Part shown: piece after piece, positions 53,671-61,438 of the stretch
How positions within the stretch are numbered: position 1 is the first letter of the stretch
Layout of the letters: each line of letters starts with the position of its first letter
Source: Akkermansiaceae bacterium
GTDB taxonomy: Bacteria; Verrucomicrobiota; Verrucomicrobiia; Verrucomicrobiales; Akkermansiaceae
Assembly: GCA_013041925.1 (NCBI GenBank)
Contig: JABDRB010000026.1
Coordinates: 1-64,000 of the forward strand
DNA: 64,000 nucleotides
Direction: 5' to 3'
Translations under genes and position numbers: made by a program
Notes under the pieces: model-generated
Database searches by the model: none
What the model saw: only the letters and a program-made list of their open reading frames with translations
Told to the model about the DNA's origin: nothing

Positions 53671-54267
53671 ATGGCAATCGAAAAATTCTCAACACTCACA
53701 TCCTCCTGCATCCCCCTGCCCATCGAGAATGTGGATACCGACCAAATCATCCCGGCACGCTTTTTAAAGGCGACCACCAAGGAGGGCTTCGGAGATAATC
53801 TTTTCCGCGACTGGCGCTACGACAAGCAGAACCAGCCGAAAGCAGATTTCATATTAAACGACCCAACCTACAGTGGCCAAATCTTGGTCGGAGGCAAAAA
53901 CTTTGGCAGCGGATCCAGCCGCGAACATGCCGCTTGGGCGATTGCCGGATACGGCATCCGAGTCGTTGTCTCCAGCTTCTTTGCCGACATCTTCAAAGGA
54001 AATGCCCTCAATAATGGCGTGCTTCCCGTTCAGGTGTCCGAGGACTTCCTATCCCAGATCTTCGCAGCCATCGAGACCGATGCCAAAACCACGGTATCCG
54101 TCGACCTGGCAGCACAGAGCATCACCATCGACGCCACTGGCGCCTCCGAAAACTTCGAGATCAATGGCTACAAAAAGAATTGCCTGACGAATGGATACGA
54201 TGACATCGACTACCTCTTGAGCAACAAGGAAAAAATCGAAGCCTGGGAAAAAACCAGCTTCTATTAA
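53671..54267 (+). CDS. leuD: 3-isopropylmalate dehydratase small subunit
   Basis: 198 residues. [20 protein letters not shown], a conserved LeuD N terminus; [33 protein letters not shown] and [19 protein letters not shown] complete the swivel domain. Partner of LeuC, closing the active site over the substrate. It starts 34 bp after leuC with an A/C-rich, SD-less leader ending ACCATGGCAA, nearly the same as that of leuC. Confidence 0.97.
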   Translation: MAIEKFSTLTSSCIPLPIENVDTDQIIPARFLKATTKEGFGDNLFRDWRYDKQNQPKADFILNDPTYSGQILVGGKNFGSGSSREHAAWAIAGYGIRVVVSSFFADIFKGNALNNGVLPVQVSEDFLSQIFAAIETDAKTTVSVDLAAQSITIDATGASENFEINGYKKNCLTNGYDDIDYLLSNKEKIEAWEKTSFY

Positions 54268-54274
54268 TGTGTTG

Positions 54275-54286
54275 CACGTGCACGTG
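54275..54286. promoter_or_regulatory. 12-bp palindrome between leuD and the citramalate synthase gene
   Basis: CACGTGCACGTG, a perfect palindrome made of two CACGTG units, 8 bp after the leuD stop and 70 bp before the next start. Could be a binding site for a dimeric regulator or an internal hairpin; a chance origin is possible. Confidence 0.2.
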
Positions 54287-54356
54287 AATGCACACGACTT
54301 GGCAGTCGGCATCGGCGGACGCCCCTCATCAGCTCGCACCTCCCCAATAAGGAAAA

Positions 54357-55868
54357 ATGCACATTGAAATAATGGATACCACGCTCAGGGATGGCGAGCA
54401 AACATCCGGGGTCTCGTTTTCGGCACATGAAAAACTGAGTCTGGCAAAAATCCTCCTTGAGAACGTCCGGGTGGACCGACTCGAGGTGGCATCAGCGAAG
54501 GTGTCCGATGGCGAGTTTCAATCGGTTAAAAAAATCACCGCATGGGCAAAAGAGCACGGGCATCTCAATCAAATCGAGGTGCTTGGATTTGTCGATGGCA
54601 AGGTATCCGTCGATTGGATTACCGGCGCAGGCGGTCGTGTCATCAACCTGCTGGCCAAGGGGTCACAGCGGCACGTCGAACGGCAGTTGCGCAAAACCCC
54701 AGAGGAACACCTCTCCGACATCCAGGCGGTCATCGCCTATGCCGCCACCCAGAATGTCGAGGTCAACATCTACCTCGAGGACTGGTCCAATGGCATGGTC
54801 AATTCGCCCGACTATGTTTTTTTCATGGTCGACGGATTAAAGGACTCGGAGATCAAGCGATTCATGCTTCCTGACACCCTGGGATTACTCAACCCAGACC
54901 AGACATACGATTTCTGTCATCAGATGGTCACGCGCTACCCCAGACTCTGGTTCGATTTTCATGCGCACAACGATTACGACCTCGCCGCGGCCAACGTTTT
55001 CAGTGCGGTCAAAGCCCAAGTGCACGGCATCCATGCCACCGTCAACGGCATGGGCGAAAGAGCTGGCAACGTCCCGCTCTCCAGCGTGATCGGCGTGATC
55101 CACGACCAACTCAAACAAACCACCCACATCGAGGAAAGCTACATCAACAAGGTGAGTCGGATCGTCGAAACGTATTCAGGTGTCAGAATCCCCGCGAACA
55201 AGCCAGTGATTGGCGAGTTTGTGTTCACCCAGACCGCCGGCATCCACGCCGACGGAGACTCCAAGGACAACCTCTACTACAACGACCTCCTGCCCGAGCG
55301 GTTCGGCCGCACCCGCGAATACGCACTCGGCAAAACATCCGGAAAAGCCAATATCCAGAAAAACCTTCAGGAACTCGGCATCAGTTTGGACCAGGATGAT
55401 ATGAAACGCGTCACCAACAAAATCATCGAACTCGGTGATAAAAAAGAACGCGTCACCAAAGAAGACCTCCCGTTCATCATCTCCGATGTCCTCGGTAACG
55501 ATCACGGAAAACACGAAATCGAGGTCGTCAACTACTCACTCTCACTCACCCACGGACTCAAACCCGTCGGCACCGTTCGTTTAAACATCAAAGGGGAGAT
55601 CTATCAGGAAACAAGCGTCGGCGACGGCCAATACAACGCCTTCGTAAAAGCCGTCTGGAGCATCTACAAACGCCTCGGCAAACAACACCCGACACTTATC
55701 GACTACTCCGTCACCATCCCCCCAGGTGGCCACACCGACGCACTCGTGGAAACCACCATCCTCTGGAGCTTCAATGGCAAGGAGTTCAAAACCAGAGGAC
55801 TGGATGCCGACCAGACTGAGGCCGCCATCCAGGCAACGATCAAGATGCTCAACATCATCGAAGAATAA
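54357..55868 (+). CDS. cimA: (R)-citramalate synthase-type LeuA-family enzyme
   Basis: 503 residues. HMGL-like TIM barrel (1-about 330): TTLRDGEQTSGVSFS, EVLGFVDG, NIYLEDWSNG, FDFHAHNDYDLAAAN, ATVNGMGERAGNVPL and HADGDSKDNLYYND, then a linker and a C-terminal LeuA allosteric domain (about 390-503, IPPGGHTDALVET). Aligned by offset of five to the Leptospira citramalate synthase as I recall it, all named pocket residues agree: R11, D12, L76, L99, Y139, E141, D299, N305, L306, Y307. The Leu/Leu/Tyr set marks a pyruvate rather than 2-ketoisovalerate pocket. It would condense pyruvate and acetyl-CoA for isoleucine synthesis. An AAGGA-like SD precedes the ATG. 2-isopropylmalate synthase remains the alternative. 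Confidence 0.75.
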   Translation: MHIEIMDTTLRDGEQTSGVSFSAHEKLSLAKILLENVRVDRLEVASAKVSDGEFQSVKKITAWAKEHGHLNQIEVLGFVDGKVSVDWITGAGGRVINLLAKGSQRHVERQLRKTPEEHLSDIQAVIAYAATQNVEVNIYLEDWSNGMVNSPDYVFFMVDGLKDSEIKRFMLPDTLGLLNPDQTYDFCHQMVTRYPRLWFDFHAHNDYDLAAANVFSAVKAQVHGIHATVNGMGERAGNVPLSSVIGVIHDQLKQTTHIEESYINKVSRIVETYSGVRIPANKPVIGEFVFTQTAGIHADGDSKDNLYYNDLLPERFGRTREYALGKTSGKANIQKNLQELGISLDQDDMKRVTNKIIELGDKKERVTKEDLPFIISDVLGNDHGKHEIEVVNYSLSLTHGLKPVGTVRLNIKGEIYQETSVGDGQYNAFVKAVWSIYKRLGKQHPTLIDYSVTIPPGGHTDALVETTILWSFNGKEFKTRGLDADQTEAAIQATIKMLNIIEE

Positions 55869-55886
55869 CCATCAATCCATCACACC

Positions 55887-56951
55887 ATGAAATTAAATAT
55901 CGCAGTACTCGCCGGAGACGGCATCGGACCGGAAATCATCGATCAGGCACTTAAAGTCACCCAAGCGGTGTGCAACAAGTTTGGCCACGAACTCTCCTAC
56001 GAGCACGCCATCACAGGCGCATGCGCCATCGATGAAGTCGGCGAACCCTACCCCGATGCAACTCACGAGTTATGCATGAAGTCGGACGCGGTCCTCTTCG
56101 GTGCCATCGGCGATCCCAAATACGACAACGACCCCAAAGCCAAAGTCCGCCCAGAACAAGGGCTGCTCGGCATGCGCAAAAAACTCGGCCTCTATGCCAA
56201 CCTTCGCCCGGTCGTTACCTTCCCATCCCTGATCCACAAATCCCCCCTCCGCACCGACCTCGTCGACGGAGCCGATTTCATGTGCATCCGCGAACTGACC
56301 GGCGGTATTTATTTCGGCGAAAAAGGCCGCTCCGAGGACAGAAATACCGCATTCGACACCTGCACCTACACCCGTGAGGAAATCGAACGCATCCTTAAAC
56401 TCGGGTTCGAATACGCGATGAAGCGTAACAAGAAACTCACCATCGTGGATAAAGCCAACGTGCTGGAAACATCACGCCTGTGGCGCGAGGTCGGCCAGGA
56501 AATGGTCCCCGATTACCCTGAGGTCGAAACCGAATTCATGTTTGTCGACAATGCCGCCATGCAGCTAATCCAGTGGCCGAAAAACTTTGATGTCATGGTC
56601 ACCGAAAACATGTTCGGCGACATCCTCACCGATGAAGCCTCTGTCATCACGGGCTCACTCGGCATGCTCCCTTCCGCCTCCATCGGCGTGCACACCAGTG
56701 TTTTCGAGCCCATCCACGGCTCCTACCCACAGGCCGCAGGAAAAGACATTGCCAACCCGCTGGCCACCGTCCTTTCTGCCGCCATGATGTTTGAATACGC
56801 CTTTGATCTTAAGGAAGAAGGCGCCCTGATCCGCGAAGCTGTTGATGCCTCGCTCGAGGAGAAATACGTCACCGAGGACATCTCCGAAGGCACCTCCTAC
56901 AAAACCTCCGAGGTCGGCGACTGGTTAACCCATTATATCAACCAGAAGTAA
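55887..56951 (+). CDS. leuB: 3-isopropylmalate dehydrogenase
   Basis: 354 residues, normal length. [20 protein letters not shown] at the start; [54 protein letters not shown]-type motif seen as [71 protein letters not shown]- and Mg-dependent oxidative decarboxylation of 3-isopropylmalate (or 3-methylmalate in the citramalate route). 18 bp after the citramalate synthase gene, clearly the same operon. A 9-bp hairpin overlaps its stop codon. Confidence 0.97.
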   Translation: MKLNIAVLAGDGIGPEIIDQALKVTQAVCNKFGHELSYEHAITGACAIDEVGEPYPDATHELCMKSDAVLFGAIGDPKYDNDPKAKVRPEQGLLGMRKKLGLYANLRPVVTFPSLIHKSPLRTDLVDGADFMCIRELTGGIYFGEKGRSEDRNTAFDTCTYTREEIERILKLGFEYAMKRNKKLTIVDKANVLETSRLWREVGQEMVPDYPEVETEFMFVDNAAMQLIQWPKNFDVMVTENMFGDILTDEASVITGSLGMLPSASIGVHTSVFEPIHGSYPQAAGKDIANPLATVLSAAMMFEYAFDLKEEGALIREAVDASLEEKYVTEDISEGTSYKTSEVGDWLTHYINQK

Positions 56952-56970
56952 CCGCTTCCGTAAGCGGTTA
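56949..56970 (+). terminator. Hairpin at the end of the leu operon
   Basis: TAACCGCTT (56949-56957), loop CCGT, AAGCGGTTA (56962-56970): a perfect 9-bp stem that includes the leuB stop codon. There is no T-run after it, so it may stabilise the 3' end or need Rho rather than act as a classic intrinsic terminator. Confidence 0.45.
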
Positions 56971-56988
56971 ATGAATCGCTTCCATTCC

Positions 56989-57086
56989 GCTCTCATCCGA
57001 GAGCCCAAAACCTATGTTCAAAAATCCGCTAATCAATAGTTTTCTTGGTGCAGTGAAGGTGTGAGCTATCGCTCCATTAAGCGATA
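56989..57086. promoter_or_regulatory. Two inverted repeats upstream of the GH95 gene
   Basis: GCTCTC-ATCC-GAGAGC at 56989-57004 and TATCGCT-CCATTA-AGCGATA at 57067-57086 are perfect inverted repeats in the 242-bp gap between leuB and the fucosidase gene. The second, 107 bp before the start codon, has the size of a dimeric-repressor operator. A TTGACA lies shortly after it but no convincing -10 box follows. Confidence 0.3.
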
Positions 57087-57193
57087 CGTGCCGAAATATT
57101 GACATCTCGACCTTCGTATTTTCCGTGGTTGGCCATTCTCTACACAACGTCCACCTCCCCCTCAGTAAAAACGAAATCACCCACCCATAAAAC

Positions 57194-59602
57194 ATGATAA
57201 TCACGAACAGAAAGACCCTTTTTATGCTATTGTTGATGCCCGCATGCCACCTATTACCACTCTCCGCTGATGATGTGGCAAGCCCCATGGGCAATGATTT
57301 GCTATGGTCTTCTGAGCCCGTGCGTTTCACCGAAAAAATGAGCCTGAGAGCCCAGGTAAAGCACTGGTCTCAAAATGTTTATCCTATGGGCAATGGTCGT
57401 TTGGGATTTACTGTTTTTGGAGATCCGGACAGGGAGCGCATTCATTTCAACGAAGATTCTCTCTGGTTGGGCAACGAGGATTATCCCGGCGGATATCAAC
57501 CGTTCGGCGATATCTACGTTGAGCTAGGCCACAAAGACTACAAAGATTACCGACGTGTTCTCGATATCGAGCGTTCACTGCAAACCGTCAGCTATACCTC
57601 AGCGGGTGTCCGCTACAAACGAGAATACTTTGCCAGCTACCCAGATCAAGTCATGGTCTTCCGTTTCTCCGCTGACCAACCGAGTTCCCTGACGGGCAAG
57701 GTTTCGTTAGACAGCATGCATCGCTCTCAATTTGCCATGGACCAAGGGCACACTCCGGAAAAAGCTGCTGCAATTCAATTGGGTGCCGAGGGTCAAACCC
57801 TTACCATGAAGGGGTCTAATAAAGATCTTTTCTGGTGGCGTGTGTTCATCGATAAGGCTAATCGCAAAGGCAAAGATGGCCAGAAACAGCGCCGAGGTAG
57901 GGCATACGGCAGTGACAAAATTATCGAACTTGATTATGAGGCCCAAGTTCGAGTCATCAATCAGGGTGGATCCGTAAAGGTTGAAGGAAACCACCTCGTC
58001 TTCGACAAATGTGACGAGGTCATCCTGCTGCTCGGGGCTGACACCAATTACATCAATCAACGCGAGAAAGGTTGGCGCACCGACCACCCACATGATCGCA
58101 TCACCGCGCAGATCGACAAAGCGGCAGCTCAAAGTTACGACGCCCTTCTGAAGTCACATCTCGAAGACTATACAAAACTCTATGACCGTTTCGACATTGA
58201 GCTAATCGACGGTAACGACGATCGTCAAAAAATTGAAACCGCCAAGCGCTTGGCATCCTATCAAGCAGGTGGAGATGCTGGGTTGGAGGCTCTCATGTAC
58301 CGCTATGCGCGTTACTTAATGATTAGCTGCTCTAGGCCGGGTCACGGTGGCTTACCCGCCAACTTGCAGGGCCTGTGGCTGTTTCACTTGCGCCCAGCAT
58401 GGCTCTGTGATTACCACACCGACATTAACCTGCAAATGAACTACTGGTTTGCTGACCAAGCGAATCTCTCCGGATGTTTTCTTCCACTCGCCGAATGGGT
58501 TGACTCGATCCGGCAAGTCCGCAAGGAGGAAACTCAGAAAGTTTTTGGCGTAAAACACGGTTGGCTGATGCGCTCCGAAAATGGAGTTTTTGGGGGGTCT
58601 TCCTATCACTTTCAAAAGGGAGACTCGGCATGGATCAGCCAGAATCTTTGGGATCATTACGCCTTCACACAGGACAAGGAGTATCTTCGCAAATACGCCT
58701 ACCCCGTCATGAAAGAAGTCAGTCGCTTTTGGCTGGAGCACCTCAAAGCATTGCCCGATGGGTCCTTAGTAGTGCCCGATGGCACCTCGCCAGAACACGG
58801 CCCCAAAAAGGATGAAAAATCGGGAAAAATCGTCATCGAGCAAGGCCATCGGACCCATCTTGACGGCGTTTCGTATGACCAGCAACTCTGCTGGGATCTG
58901 TTCAGCAACACCATAGAAGCCAGCAAAGCACTCGGCATGGATGATGCGTTACGCAAGACCCTGACCGAAAAACGCGACCGCCTTCTTGGCCCGCAAATTG
59001 GAAGGTGGGGGCAGCTTCAGGAGTGGATGACCGACGTTGATGACCCGAAAAATCAACACCGTCATGTCAGCCATATGCTTGGGGTTTATCCGGGACGCCA
59101 GATTCACCCGACGACAACGCCAGAATTTGCTCAGGCAGCAAAAGTCAGCATGATCGCTCGTGGCGCAGGGAAAAGCGGTTGGGCCAAGGTCTTCCGTGCT
59201 TGTGTGTATGGTCGTTTGCTCGACGCGGAGCGGGCTCACGGAATGCTCGGTCTTATTCTGAAGACTCAGGTTTATGGCAACCTCTGGGCAACCCACCCAC
59301 CGTTTCAGATTGATGCCAACTTTGGATTTGCCGCCGCCGTCAATGAGATGCTTGTGCAATCACATATGGGGGAAATCCAACTGCTGCCTGCACTTCCAAA
59401 AGCCTGGCCTGACGGGAATGTGCGCGGCATGCGCGTGCGGGGTGGATTCGAGCTCGATATGATTTGGAACAACCACCAGCTTCAGCGCGTTGAAATACGC
59501 AACCTGAGTAGTTCGGATGGCAAGTGCTCGATCCTCTACAACAATACGAAACGAGAGCTCACCATTGGACGCAACAAGCCAGTCGTAATTGATCAATTCT
59601 GA
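57194..59602 (+). CDS. Exported GH95 family alpha-L-fucosidase/galactosidase
   Basis: 802 residues. Signal peptide (FMLLLMPACHLLPLSAD). N-terminal beta-sandwich with PMGNGRLGFTVFGDPDRERI, HFNEDSLWLG and GYQPFGDIYVEL, typical of GH95; a helical (alpha/alpha)6 catalytic domain with SRPGHGGLPANLQGLW, YHTDINLQMNYWF (D410-I-N412), VPDGTSPEHGP (candidate acid Glu), HRHVSHMLGVYPGRQI and FQIDANFGFAAAVNEML; a C-terminal beta domain ends the protein. GH95 enzymes remove alpha-1,2-L-fucose, or alpha-L-galactose, by inversion. The motif has Asp where many members have the first of two Asn, a possible specificity change. Followed by a sialate O-acetylesterase. Confidence 0.92.
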   Translation: MIITNRKTLFMLLLMPACHLLPLSADDVASPMGNDLLWSSEPVRFTEKMSLRAQVKHWSQNVYPMGNGRLGFTVFGDPDRERIHFNEDSLWLGNEDYPGGYQPFGDIYVELGHKDYKDYRRVLDIERSLQTVSYTSAGVRYKREYFASYPDQVMVFRFSADQPSSLTGKVSLDSMHRSQFAMDQGHTPEKAAAIQLGAEGQTLTMKGSNKDLFWWRVFIDKANRKGKDGQKQRRGRAYGSDKIIELDYEAQVRVINQGGSVKVEGNHLVFDKCDEVILLLGADTNYINQREKGWRTDHPHDRITAQIDKAAAQSYDALLKSHLEDYTKLYDRFDIELIDGNDDRQKIETAKRLASYQAGGDAGLEALMYRYARYLMISCSRPGHGGLPANLQGLWLFHLRPAWLCDYHTDINLQMNYWFADQANLSGCFLPLAEWVDSIRQVRKEETQKVFGVKHGWLMRSENGVFGGSSYHFQKGDSAWISQNLWDHYAFTQDKEYLRKYAYPVMKEVSRFWLEHLKALPDGSLVVPDGTSPEHGPKKDEKSGKIVIEQGHRTHLDGVSYDQQLCWDLFSNTIEASKALGMDDALRKTLTEKRDRLLGPQIGRWGQLQEWMTDVDDPKNQHRHVSHMLGVYPGRQIHPTTTPEFAQAAKVSMIARGAGKSGWAKVFRACVYGRLLDAERAHGMLGLILKTQVYGNLWATHPPFQIDANFGFAAAVNEMLVQSHMGEIQLLPALPKAWPDGNVRGMRVRGGFELDMIWNNHQLQRVEIRNLSSSDGKCSILYNNTKRELTIGRNKPVVIDQF

Positions 59603-59824
59603 TGCTCACCTAGGTTGATGATTCCCATCACGTGGCGCCGAGCAAGCACCCCAACCTGTTAGTCTTCCTTCAAAAAGGATCAATAGGGCTATTTTGCGAC
59701 TGATGGCTGGCAGAAGAACCCGCTCACCTCAGCTTCCGACCAAAATACCCACTGAAAAAAATCCCCTTGGCAGGGTGGGTCAAGGAGTTCATGTTCAGGG
59801 CGATCCTCATCGCATTTAATCGAC

Positions 59825-61279
59825 ATGAATTCACCAACCTACACGGCCCTCAAAGCCACATACTGCTCCCTTGTCCTCGCCCTGATCACCGCCGCGCCGC
59901 TACTCGCCGCGGAGTTATCCACGGCGTTCCCTAAAGATCCACTGCCGCTCGAGCTAGCACCTCGGATGGGCCGTCCTTTCAACGACAGCGCAGTGTTCCA
60001 ACAGAACATGCTCATCCCCGTCTGGGGATGGACATTGCCTAGCGCGGATGTCGTGGTGACCTTTGACCAACAGAAGCACTCCACCAAGGCTGGGGCAGAC
60101 GGACGCTTTCAAGTGAAGCTCGACCCCATGCCCGCCGACAAGCTGAAGTCGGTGAACGATGCGCCGACCGGTCACACGCTCACCGTGGTGACCCGCGCAG
60201 GAGGCAAGGAGGCAACAAGCGCGTTCACCAACATCCTAATCGGGGAAGTCTGGCTCTGCTCCGGGCAGTCAAATATGGCGGTAAGATTTGGCAACACCGC
60301 CTACCCTAAAAACTCACAGAAAGATGCCGACTATCCCGCACTGCGCTTCCTCGATACAGAGTGGACCGTCAGCACCCCGAAAACCTGCGGCCGTTGCTAC
60401 AGCATCTCATTCGTTTTCGGGCGCCAACTTCAGAGCGAGCTGCTGGTCCCCATCGGCCTGATGAATGCTGCGGTGGCCGGAACCGGGATCGATGGCTGGC
60501 AGTATGTCCCGCCGGGGGAGCCACCAATCAAAACAAAGTACCAAAACTTCATCCCCAAGATCGAGCCGCTGGTCGGCCATGCGATGCGCGGCACCCTCTG
60601 GTACCAAGGTGAAGCTAACGTAAAGGACAAACAGGGATACCTCCCCAAGATGAAGCGACTCATCGATGGCTGGCGCGGTGTCTGGGGCCAAGGTGACTTT
60701 CCCTTCTACTTCGTCCAGCTCGCCTCAATGGGTGAATCCCCGACCGACAAGCCGGAAGGCGGTGACGGGCGGGCAGGCATTCGCAACGCCCAGCTCGAGA
60801 CCCTCTCCATCCCAAACACCGGCATGGCAGTCGCTATCGACATCGGCGGCCGAAGAGAACATCCCAAAAACAAATACGACGTCGGCTTGCGCTTGGCCCG
60901 CTGGGCCCTGCATAAGGACTACAACCACAAGGACCTCGTGCCAAGTGGACCGCTCTATAAGAGCCATCAGATCGAAGGCCACACCATTCGGGTGAAGTTT
61001 GATCACGCACAGCATGGCTTGATGCTGGCCAAAAAAGAGGGCTGCGAGCCACCGATACCCACACCCGATGCCTCGATACCTTGGTTGTCGATTCAAGCCA
61101 AGGACGGCACTTGGCATCTGGCCGCGGGCACCATCGACGGCTCTGATTTGATCGTCTCTTCCAAGGAGGTTCGCGAGCCGACTGCGGTGCGTTACGCCTA
61201 CACCCAGCACCCGATCGGTTGCAATCTCTACAACAAGGACGGTCTTCCCGCCTCCCCCTTCACCACCTGTGGCTACTGA
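59825..61279 (+). CDS. Exported sialate O-acetylesterase (SASA-domain)
   Basis: 484 residues. Signal peptide (SLVLALITAAPLLAA). N-terminal beta domain (FQQNMLIPVWGWTLPSADV, DGRFQVKLDPMPA), then the SGNH-fold esterase: GEVWLCSGQSNMAV, with the GQSN Ser block; VPIGLMNAAVAGTGIDGW; RGTLWYQGEANV; FPFYFVQLAS; MAVAIDIGGRREHPKNKYDVGLRLA, holding the Asp-x-x-His-like region (here GGRREHP); a C-terminal beta domain. It removes O-acetyl groups from sialic acid or other sugars. Located 222 bp after the fucosidase on the same strand; both fit trimming of decorated host or algal glycans. Predicted periplasmic. Confidence 0.88.
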   Translation: MNSPTYTALKATYCSLVLALITAAPLLAAELSTAFPKDPLPLELAPRMGRPFNDSAVFQQNMLIPVWGWTLPSADVVVTFDQQKHSTKAGADGRFQVKLDPMPADKLKSVNDAPTGHTLTVVTRAGGKEATSAFTNILIGEVWLCSGQSNMAVRFGNTAYPKNSQKDADYPALRFLDTEWTVSTPKTCGRCYSISFVFGRQLQSELLVPIGLMNAAVAGTGIDGWQYVPPGEPPIKTKYQNFIPKIEPLVGHAMRGTLWYQGEANVKDKQGYLPKMKRLIDGWRGVWGQGDFPFYFVQLASMGESPTDKPEGGDGRAGIRNAQLETLSIPNTGMAVAIDIGGRREHPKNKYDVGLRLARWALHKDYNHKDLVPSGPLYKSHQIEGHTIRVKFDHAQHGLMLAKKEGCEPPIPTPDASIPWLSIQAKDGTWHLAAGTIDGSDLIVSSKEVREPTAVRYAYTQHPIGCNLYNKDGLPASPFTTCGY

Positions 61280-61438
61280 GGCGCCACTGCCACTAGAAAA
61301 ATTCAGGCAGTCATTACCGCAACCGTGAAGTCCCCCTATGAGCGAGGCATGGTAACGTCGGTGAGTTTCCCGAAAGCCGGGCAACAACGGGAAACGCGCC
61401 CACCACAGCGATCGATCGAACCAAGTCGAGCCAATCGG

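Noticed and set aside
57099-57120. TTGACA followed by TATTTT as GH95 promoter
   Set aside because: Spacing of 12 bp is too short and no other -10 candidate lies at 16-18 bp.
56968-57330. 120-codon minus-strand frame over the GH95 leader
   Set aside because: No family resemblance and it overlaps the signal peptide coding region of the fucosidase on the other strand; treated as chance.
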